Assembly (NCBI GenBank): GCA_002257205.1
Contig: NCHM01000006.1
Span: 1 to 48,691 of the forward strand
Length of the DNA stretch: 48,691 bases
Origin: Rhizobiales bacterium 24-66-13
GTDB taxonomy: Bacteria > Pseudomonadota > Alphaproteobacteria > Rhizobiales > Xanthobacteraceae
Direction: 5' to 3'
The position numbers were made by a program, and so were the translations under genes. The notes beneath the pieces are model-generated. The model was not told the DNA's origin, searched no databases, and worked only from the letters and a program-made list of their open reading frames with translations. Within the stretch, counting starts at the first letter, position 1; every line of letters starts with the position of its first letter. Shown one piece after another: positions 43,085-48,691 of this stretch.

Positions 43085-43681
43085 GCCCCACGATGCGGCC
43101 GAGGCAGACGCGGAGCTGATTGTGACCTTGCGCTTCCCTCATCATCGGGGGTGTCGGCAAACGTCTTGATGACACTGACCAGCAGTGGAGCCGGACACGC
43201 GCAACCGCGTTAGAGAATGCTGTGAAGTCAGGCGGCGCACGAAACTCGGCCAACATCAGGGTGTCGCCGTTCGTGTCTTTGAGCAATGTGGTCGGCAACG
43301 GCGTTCGGACTTTCATGAGGCCTGCACGAAGGAAAGATCGCCGTCGGCGACGTCGTTGCCGGGTCCTGGCGGTTATGACGATGTCGCCAGGTTCTCCGTT
43401 GATGCATCTCTGTCAGGTCGACCGCTCCAAAACGGCCTCTTCAATGGGCTGATCTGGCCGAAGGTCGGCTGCGCCTCGATCGCCTATGCCGCAACGGCGC
43501 GTCTCGACTTTCTTCCCCTGACGGCTGCGCCGTCATTCCTCGCGAGACAAGAAAGTCGTGTCCACGCCGTCCTCCGCGTTGCTCCGGTCGCAAGCGATGC
43601 CGCGTCGATCGCCTCCGGCCCACCGATCGCCATCGAGGCCGCAATGGTGCGGGCTCGGAACAGAGTTCAAGGAGAACTATC
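43085..43681. other. Region without a supported gene upstream of DUF736
   Basis: No frame in these 597 bases has both a ribosome site and a recognisable protein. A minus-strand frame starting at 43316 reads MKVRTPLPTTLLKDTNGDTL and could be the decayed start of a small protein whose continuation lies in another frame, but I cannot name it. AAGGAG at 43668-43673 is the ribosome site of the DUF736 gene, whose promoter is probably also here. Confidence 0.45.
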
Positions 43682-44011
43682 ATGGCGACCATCGGCACCT
43701 TCAAGAAAACCGGCAACAACGAGTTCACCGGCGAAATCGTCACCCTCTCGCTCCAGACCAAGAACGTCCGCGTCGTGCCCGAGGCCAACCGCTCCGGCGA
43801 CAACGCCCCCAGCCACCGCGTCTTCGTCGGCCGGGTCGAGATCGGCGCCGCCTGGGCCAAGCGCTCCAACGAGGGTCGCGATTATCTCGGCCTGAAGCTG
43901 GACGATCCGAGCTTCACCGCTCCGATCTATGCCAACCTCTTCGACGACGAGGAAGGCGAAGGCTACAGCCTCATCTGGTCCCGCCCCAACGGCCGCCGCA
44001 GCGGGGAGTGA
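43682..44011 (+). CDS. DUF736-family protein
   Basis: A 109-aa protein matching DUF736 over its whole length: [20 protein letters not shown] at the front, [20 protein letters not shown], then [20 protein letters not shown] and [15 protein letters not shown]. The family is found almost only on alphaproteobacterial plasmids and ICEs and appears to be a small, highly expressed protein of unknown function. AAGGAG lies 8 bases upstream, and a strong hairpin follows the stop, so it forms a single-gene unit. Confidence 0.92.
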   Translation: MATIGTFKKTGNNEFTGEIVTLSLQTKNVRVVPEANRSGDNAPSHRVFVGRVEIGAAWAKRSNEGRDYLGLKLDDPSFTAPIYANLFDDEEGEGYSLIWSRPNGRRSGE

Positions 44012-44021
44012 TCCCCGGGCC

Positions 44022-44054
44022 AAGGCCCCGCCCGGTCGAACCGGGTGGGGCCTT
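44022..44054 (+). terminator. Terminator-like hairpin after the DUF736 gene
   Basis: AAGGCCCC-G-CCCGG and CCGGG-T-GGGGCCTT pair over 14 positions, one a G-U, around a 5-base loop. It begins 11 bases after the stop. Only two T follow, so termination may be helped by stem strength. Confidence 0.65.
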
Positions 44055-44156
44055 CCCGCGTCGCTGGCGGCGCGCCAGCGGGCGACCGAATCAGTCGCCC
44101 GTGAGGCGCGGTGCGAATCGACGCTCAGCCTCGATTTTCCTCGCGCACGTTGCCAA

Positions 44157-44180
44157 GAACGACTATTATAGTCGTAGTTC
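44157..44180. promoter_or_regulatory. Palindromic operator upstream of the QseC-like gene
   Basis: ACGACTATTATAGTCGT at 44159-44175 is a perfect inverted repeat of 8-bp arms around one T, flanked by GAAC and GTTC. It lies 43 bases before the ATG of the XRE regulator and contains an AT-rich TATTATA that could be a -10 box. The half-site ATAGTCG recurs at 44563-44569, just before the QseM-like gene. Both are probable sites of the XRE protein. Confidence 0.6.
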
Positions 44181-44217
44181 TGGCAGGTGCGTTCGCGTCG
44201 GTGGGAGGTGATCATGC

Positions 44218-44472
44218 ATGATCACCGCCCGACAATCACGGGCCGCGCGCGCGTTGCTGGGGTGGACACAGGAGACGCTCGCTGACAAGGCCCGGACATC
44301 GCTGACCGCGCTCAAGCGCCTCGAATCCGAGAATGGATTGGAGGTGTATGAGACGACGCGCGATCAGGTTCGCAGGGCATTCGAGGCAGCCGGCATCGTC
44401 CTGCTCTCCACCGACAAGGGTGAAGGGGTGCTGTTGCTCCATGAGCGGGATGATCGACCAGCAAAGCGCTAG
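44218..44472 (+). CDS. Small XRE-family regulator, QseC-like
   Basis: An 84-aa protein that is almost only a helix-turn-helix: ARQSRAARALLGWTQETLAD, then KARTSLTALKRLESENG. GGGAGGTG lies 7 bases before the ATG at 44218; an ATG four bases earlier is out of frame. The next gene encodes a small DUF2285 protein, and the palindrome in front fits autoregulation. In ICEMlSymR7A of Mesorhizobium, QseC is a small regulator of this kind that controls the antiactivator QseM. The XRE call is sure, the QseC equivalence is by context. Confidence 0.82.
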   Translation: MITARQSRAARALLGWTQETLADKARTSLTALKRLESENGLEVYETTRDQVRRAFEAAGIVLLSTDKGEGVLLLHERDDRPAKR

Positions 44473-44573
44473 CGATCCTCCTGTCACGTCGCGGGCATCG
44501 TCCGTCGCCCTTTGTCACAAGATAACCAGGCGCATGTGTTAACGAATGCTTTCCACGCGAATATAGTCGCTCC

Positions 44574-44840
44574 ATGGGACAAACGATGCCGCCGTTTCTT
44601 GACGCGCCACCGATCAGCCAAACGCTCACGACCTACGATCGCGAGCATATGGCTCTCTATCTGCGCCTGCTCGACTCGGCGCGCGATGGCGCCGACTGGC
44701 GGGAGGCCGTCCAGATCCTCTTTGGTCTCGACCCAGCCCGCGAACCGCAGCGCTGCCGCCAAATCCACGACACGCATCTGGAACGTGCGCGCTGGATGAC
44801 CGAACACGGCTATCGCGAATTGGTCCGCTCGGCGCAGTGA
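44574..44840 (+). CDS. Small DUF2285 protein, QseM-like antiactivator
   Basis: An 88-aa protein made of one DUF2285 domain: DREHMALYLRLLDSARDGAD, WREAVQILFGLDPAREPQR, then HLERARWMTEHGYRELVRS. The start could be 44574 or 44586. DUF2285 is a helix-turn-helix variant. In ICEMlSymR7A the single-domain protein QseM binds and blocks the activators FseA and TraR, keeping excision and transfer off in most cells. The FseA-like gene is the next one here, 113 bases away, and shares the domain. The half-site ATAGTCG just upstream suggests control by the XRE protein. Confidence 0.8.
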   Translation: MGQTMPPFLDAPPISQTLTTYDREHMALYLRLLDSARDGADWREAVQILFGLDPAREPQRCRQIHDTHLERARWMTEHGYRELVRSAQ

Positions 44841-44953
44841 TCGCCGCGATGCCGTTTCGGCATCACCCTTTGCCGTCTGCCTGACTTCCGTAGAACAACC
44901 CAGCCGGGAATCCTGACTCTCCCACAAGTTCAAAAGACTACGGGAGGATCGCG

Positions 44954-45728
44954 ATGACACCAGATGCATCGGGCTGGCGTTCGCCCAAGGGCTACGATCA
45001 TGTCGATGACATGACCGCATCCGACCTCGCGTGGGAATGGCTCCGCCGCAACGATTCCTACGACAGGGATTTCCGGGCATTCAACGATCACAAGGTCGAT
45101 CCACGTCCGCTGACCGAGAAGATCCGGCAACGTTGGGGGTTACGATTTCCCGGTGGACCCACTGCAGGCCCCGCCCGAAGCGCCGGTGTTCTGGCTCCCC
45201 CGCGAGGATACAAGCGCCATCGTTCTTGGCGAGCCGCCCGATGTCCTTTCCGCAAGCACTGAACAACAGCCGACGATCGACGCCGCCATTACCGTTACCG
45301 CTGACGGCGAGACCAACCTGCTCTACGACCTCGGCAACGGCCAGCATGTCCAGCTCGTTCATGCCAACAACGCGTCGCCGGACAAGCCTCTCGGCGCATT
45401 TGTGTCCCTCGGTCTTGATGGGTTTGACCAGATTGAATCCATCGGCCGCCTGCTCGCCGCCCTCCATCGCCGCGCCATTCCACCGGACACACGCCTGACC
45501 CTCCAGCAGCGGGCACGATTGCGAAGGATGCTGCAAGCCTTCGATGGCTACCGCGCGGGCACGACCCAGCAAGAGATCGCGCAGGTCATATTTCGGCTCG
45601 GCCCTCTCGATCGCGACGACTGGCAGGCATCCTCCGCGCGCCACGCCATCAAATCGTTGCTGCGTGACGCCCGCGCGATGATCGCGGGCGGCTATCGTTC
45701 GCTGCTTCGTCATCGCAGGCAGACCTAG
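44954..45728 (+). CDS. fseA: FseA-like excision activator encoded in two frames (apparent +1 frameshift)
   Basis: The first frame, ATG at 44954 with GGGAGG upstream, reads MTPDASGWRSPKGYDHVDDM and ASDLAWEWLRRNDSYDRDF, then RWGLRFP at 45151. The protein then makes sense only in the +1 frame: VDPLQAPPEAPVFWLP, on to a C-terminal DUF2285 domain (LQQRARLRRMLQAFDG, DWQASSARHAIKSLLRDA, GGYRSLLRH). Skipping G45152 after codons TTT CCC joins them into about 257 aa. In ICEMlSymR7A the genes msi172 and msi171 are fused the same way, by programmed +1 ribosomal frameshifting, to give FseA, which switches on the excisionase gene. A mutation or sequencing error is the alternative. Confidence 0.75.
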
Positions 45729-45867
45729 CCGATCGGCCCACAATCCATGGTGGGCGAATTTGATACCCCCCGAATTCGCCCTGCATCTCGCCGGTCCTGC
45801 TTCGCCAACGTGGCCTTCGTTACCCGCCGCTTCCCGGCGGCCCCAACGAACCCACGGAGGCCCTCTC

Positions 45868-46149
45868 ATGCGACCTGATCTCGCCGTTCTCCCGCCGCGC
45901 TACCTGCGCACCAAGGAAGCCGCCGAATTCCTCAGCCTATCGGCCCGTACCCTCGAAAAGCATCGGACCTACGGCACCGGCCCGGCTTACCGCAAGCTCG
46001 GCGGCCGCGTCGTCTATGCCGTCGACGATCTCGAAGCCTGGGCCGAGCGCGGCGCCGTGACCTCCACCTCCGATCCGCGCGGCAGCGTGCTTCCGGCCAA
46101 GCGCCATACGCCTGCGCCGCCGGCACATGCCGGACGATACGCGCGCTGA
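45868..46149 (+). CDS. AlpA/HTH_17-type DNA-binding protein, RdfS-like excisionase
   Basis: A 93-aa protein. The ATG at 45868 has CGGAGG 7 bases upstream. The winged helix-turn-helix is YLRTKEAAEFLSLSARTLEK, HRTYGTGPAYRKLGGRVVYA, then VDDLEAWAERG, the pattern of AlpA and excisionase proteins. The tail is basic and proline-rich. Its position directly after the FseA-like gene matches RdfS, the recombination directionality factor of ICEMlSymR7A, whose promoter FseA activates. It would bend DNA at the att sites and turn the integrase toward excision. A transcriptional regulator role, for instance on repA 18 bases downstream, is also possible. Confidence 0.8.
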   Translation: MRPDLAVLPPRYLRTKEAAEFLSLSARTLEKHRTYGTGPAYRKLGGRVVYAVDDLEAWAERGAVTSTSDPRGSVLPAKRHTPAPPAHAGRYAR

Positions 46150-46167
46150 CCGCCCCCGGATTCCCGA

Positions 46168-47511
46168 ATGGCGGCGCGACACCAGTCCCCCTCGGAGCGC
46201 GGGCAGCTCGATCTGTTCCGTGCGCTCCCCGGCGAGTTCGCAGCCCGAGACGCGCAGGATCTCATGGCCTATCCGTTTTTCTCACTCTCCAAATCTCACC
46301 GCGTCGCGCCGATCGACTTCGCTGCCGGCGATGTGTCGATCCGCGTCGAGGCCGTGCCCGATCACGGCATGGCGACCATCTGGGACGCCGACATCCTCAT
46401 CTGGGCTGCGAGCCAGATCGTCGAGGCGCGCGATACAGGCTTGCGTACCTCGCGCCTGATGGTCGCCACCCCCTATGAAATCCTGAAGTTCATCGGACGC
46501 GGCACGTCCTTGCGTGACTATCAGCGCCTGAAGGCCGCGCTGGACCGCCTCCAATCGACGACGGTCAGCACCTCGATCCGCCAAGCCGCCGAAGGCCGGC
46601 GTCACCGCTTCTCGTGGATCAACGAGTGGAAGGAACGCACCAACCGCAACGGCAAGCCGGACGGTATCGAGATGATCGTGCCGGACTGGTTCTATCAGGC
46701 CGTTCTCGACGACGCGCTCGTGCTCACGATCGACCGGGCCTATTTCGATCTCACGGGCGGGCTCGATCGCTGGCTCTATCGACTGGTGCGCAAGCACGGC
46801 GGGCGCCAGCGCAATGGCTGGCGGTTCGACTTCCGCCACCTCCACCAGAAATCCGGCGCGCTGTCGCCATTCAAACGCTTCGCCTTCGAACTTCGCGACA
46901 TCATCCGCCGCCAGCCGCTTCCAGGCTACACGCTGTTTCTGGAGATCGAGACTGACGGCCGGACACTGCTCGCTTTCGAACCGACGCCCTGTGGAAAAGC
47001 TGTGAAGGGCTTCGTGCTATCGGGAACCCGAAAGCACGTGCCATCAGGAACCGCCCCCTCGTGCCAACGGGAACCCAAACAGGGCCTAACCCACCGCACG
47101 GAAAGCGAAATTCGCGCCCTTAACTTAGAATCTAACATAGAATCTTCTTTAACTGTTTCTGTGGGTGTGAAGAACGCGCCCAGTGCCACCCGCGATCAAC
47201 TTGCCAGTGATCGTGCGTGTTCGCAACAGGCTGCAACGCGTCAAGCCGGAGGACACGCCATGAGCGGGTCGTCGACATCACCCCGAGCGGCTCACGCTTC
47301 TTTCCGTGGTCGATATCAGGATCGCCACAAGCAGGGATCGGAAGGTCGGGCGGCCAAGCTAACTCGCGTCTTCGCGGTCGCAAGGTGCGATGCGGACAAG
47401 ATTCTGAACGTACTCACCCGAACCCTCGTCCCCTCGGGGGACATCTCTCCGCCGCAGCGGATCTCTCAGCCTCTGTCAGCCGGCATCCATGAGGACGACC
47501 GACAGGCGGGC
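46168..47511 (+). CDS. repA: RepA-type replication initiator (3' end unresolved, abuts IS110)
   Basis: From the ATG at 46168 the frame reads QLDLFRALPGEFAARDAQDL, MAYPFFSLSKSHRVAPIDF, then GMATIWDADILIWAASQIVE, RLKAALDRLQSTTVSTSIRQ, WFYQAVLDDALVLTIDRAYF and RWLYRLVRKHGGR. This is the replication initiator A family of alphaproteobacterial plasmids and ICEs. Conserved sequence ends around 47160. No stop occurs in this frame up to the window end at 48691, because it runs into the antisense strand of the IS110 transposase; the true C-terminus was probably changed by that insertion. The end given here is only the IS edge. It would support replication of the excised circle. Confidence 0.78.
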
Positions 47512-48570
47512 TTAAACGCCGTGAACGGGCTTCGGCGCGATTGCCTGACCGTCACCCGTTTTCCAGATGAAGGTGGTTCCCTCGACCCAGATGCGGTGCA
47601 TCAGCACGGCCATCCGGCGCGCCAGCGCGGTGACGGCACGTTTGTGGCCCCGGTTCTTCACCAGCCGCATGCCCCAAGCCTTCAGCGACGACCAGCGCTT
47701 CACACGGGTCAGCAGAACGTGCGCGGCCTCGTAGAGCGCCGCGCGTGCCATCGCATCGCCGCTCTTGGACACTCGCCCGTTCCAGTCGACCTCGCCGGAC
47801 TGGTAGGCGCGCGGTGTCAGCCCCAGATGCGCCCCGACCGACTTGGAGCGCCGGAACCGCGAGGGCACGTCGATGGTCGCACGATATGTCAGCGCCACGA
47901 TCGGACCGACGCCAGGCACAGTCATCAGCCGCCGGCACACGTCATCATGGCGGGCGAAGTCCAGGCCAGCCTTTTGCAGGTTGGCATATTCGTGAGCCAG
48001 GGCACGTCTGGCGGCGAGCATTGGATTAAGCGCTCGCATCAGCATCGCACGGTCGCCGGCCAGTTCCAGGACGCGCGCCTCGAAGTTGCGCTTGGAAACG
48101 ACGCCCATCTTCAAGCCGAAGCTGCGCAGCATGCCGCGGATCGCCAGTTCGATGTCCATCAGCTTGCGCACCAGCGTCTGCCGCGCCACCAGCAGGAACC
48201 GCAGCTCCTGCGCGGTCTGCGTCTTCACATGCACCGCGCGGAACCAGCCGGTGCGCATGATGTGGGCGATGCCGCGCGCATCGTTGCGGTCGGTCTTGTT
48301 CGGCATGGCCGACAGCGCCGCTTTGGCGTGCCGCGTCTCGATGCAAACGACCGGCAGCTCGGCTTCTGCCAGTCCGCCGTAAAGCCATTGCGACGGAGCG
48401 CCGGCCTCAAGGCCGATCCGCTTCATGGCCATTCCGCATTGCGCGAAAAATGCGACGAGGTCGTCGGGTTCGGAAGCAACCTTGGCCTCTTTCACCACAA
48501 CGCCATCGGCATCGACGATGCAGATGCTCGTCATCTCAAGGGAAACATCCAGTCCTGCAAAGTAGTCCAT
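47512..48570 (-). CDS. IS110-family transposase (DEDD recombinase)
   Basis: A full-length 352-aa transposase. The RuvC-like N-terminal domain begins MDYFAGLDVSLEMTSICIVD with D8, then IGLEAGAPSQWLYGGL, and NKTDRNDARGIAHIMR with the paired acids. The C-terminal Transposase_20 domain has LMTVPGVGPIVALTYRATID and GLTPRAYQSGEVDWNGRVSK, where the serine of the YQSG region is the likely nucleophile. ATGs and motifs are intact, so the enzyme is probably active. It reads against the repA gene. IS110 elements recombine with the help of a structured bridge RNA and usually lack terminal inverted repeats. Confidence 0.93.
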   Translation of the reverse strand: MDYFAGLDVSLEMTSICIVDADGVVVKEAKVASEPDDLVAFFAQCGMAMKRIGLEAGAPSQWLYGGLAEAELPVVCIETRHAKAALSAMPNKTDRNDARGIAHIMRTGWFRAVHVKTQTAQELRFLLVARQTLVRKLMDIELAIRGMLRSFGLKMGVVSKRNFEARVLELAGDRAMLMRALNPMLAARRALAHEYANLQKAGLDFARHDDVCRRLMTVPGVGPIVALTYRATIDVPSRFRRSKSVGAHLGLTPRAYQSGEVDWNGRVSKSGDAMARAALYEAAHVLLTRVKRWSSLKAWGMRLVKNRGHKRAVTALARRMAVLMHRIWVEGTTFIWKTGDGQAIAPKPVHGV

Positions 48571-48691
48571 CGTCTCTCTCCATTCCGGTTGGTGACTGAC
48601 CGGAAAATGCCGGTCGGTTCACGGATCACGGTACGGCCGAGAGCGTTTTCTTCACACGGGTCCGGAACAGAAACAGTTACCCCAGCTAACT
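48571..48691 (-). ncRNA. Upstream non-coding end of IS110, candidate bridge RNA region (partial)
   Basis: The 121 bases upstream of the transposase start hold no gene. They contain a hairpin, GACCGG-aaaatg-CCGGTC at 48598-48615. In IS110-group elements the bridge RNA, which pairs with target and donor DNA, is encoded in the non-coding end upstream of the transposase. Only part of that end is visible, so this is inference from family knowledge. Confidence 0.35.

Larger units (their letters stand above)
20386..48691. mobile_element. Integrative element in tRNA-Arg, ICE-like, with defence cargo (right end not in window)
   Basis: The element begins at the tRNA-Arg fragment with a tyrosine integrase. 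It carries a six-gene defence operon at 22003-29861 and then a backbone typical of alphaproteobacterial ICEs: DUF932, ParB-like, strawberry-notch helicase/methylase, toprim, DUF2493, DUF736, the QseC/QseM/FseA-like switch, an RdfS-like excisionase and RepA. No relaxase, type IV secretion or LuxR/LuxI genes are inside the window, so whether it can conjugate by itself cannot be said. Confidence 0.75.
47512..48691 (-). mobile_element. IS110-family insertion sequence (upstream end beyond the window)
   Basis: The transposase gene and at least part of its upstream non-coding end. Exact termini cannot be set because IS110 elements seldom have inverted repeats or target duplications; the downstream end lies somewhere just left of 47512, inside or behind repA. 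Position 48691 is only the window edge. Confidence 0.75.

Noticed and set aside
43185-43895. A 236-codon plus-strand frame upstream of and across DUF736
   Set aside because: It overlaps the well-supported DUF736 gene in another frame and has low-complexity composition in the overlap.
1-48691. CRISPR arrays
   Set aside because: No regularly spaced direct repeats of the needed length were seen anywhere in the window.

Overview
This window reads as high-GC alphaproteobacterial DNA of the Rhizobiales or Sphingomonadales kind. It falls into two blocks that meet at a partial tRNA-Arg gene near 20.4 kb.

Left block (1-19.8 kb) is a catabolic and uptake region. It holds two SsuABC-like ABC transporters (1-1931, the substrate-binding protein cut by the window edge; 16126-18829) and one PotABCD-like transporter (6013-9934). 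Around them lie two gamma-glutamyltransferase-like Ntn hydrolases (1983-3749, 9973-11808), an HpaI-type aldolase homologue with an altered metal site, a Gal80-like Gfo/Idh/MocA oxidoreductase, a PhzF-family isomerase and three regulators (XRE-cupin, GlxA-type AraC, AraC). The repeated pairing of an ABC transporter with a GGT-like hydrolase suggests import of amide or gamma-glutamyl-type compounds followed by hydrolysis inside the cell; the substrate is not visible. The block shows decay: an 18-residue orphan Tat signal peptide at 11821, and a PhzF gene whose 3' end runs into an antisense alpha/beta-hydrolase fragment.

Junction (19.7-20.6 kb): an alpha/beta-hydrolase fragment, a frameshifted C-terminal piece of a serine recombinase, and a 45-bp fragment of tRNA-Arg(CCG) from the anticodon loop to CCA on the minus strand. 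The last is best read as one attachment site of the element to its right.

Right block (20.4 kb to the window end) is an integrative and conjugative-type element. A tyrosine integrase (20615-21976) is followed by a minus-strand defence operon of six tightly packed genes, reading from 29861 down to 22003: AbiEi antitoxin, AbiEii nucleotidyltransferase toxin, HamA-like nuclease, HamB-like helicase (Hachiman pair), CoiA-like nuclease and DUF3800 protein. One promoter, TTGAAA-N17-TATATT, with a 10-bp inverted repeat laid over it, can drive the whole set. The element backbone then follows on the plus strand: DUF932, ParB-like, two small proteins, a 1437-aa methylase/strawberry-notch helicase, a toprim protein, DUF2493, small proteins and DUF736. 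Four backbone genes carry related structured leaders, two of them preceded by Rho-independent terminators.

The control end (44.1-47.5 kb) resembles the ICEMlSymR7A transfer switch: an XRE regulator with a palindromic operator (QseC-like), a small DUF2285 protein (QseM-like), a two-frame regulator joined by an apparent +1 frameshift at TTT CCC GGT (FseA-like), an AlpA-type excisionase (RdfS-like) and a RepA-type replication initiator. The repA frame runs open to the window end, through the antisense strand of an IS110-family element that begins near 47.5 kb. The right end of the large element is not in the window.

All family calls come from reading motifs in the translated sequence; no database search was made.
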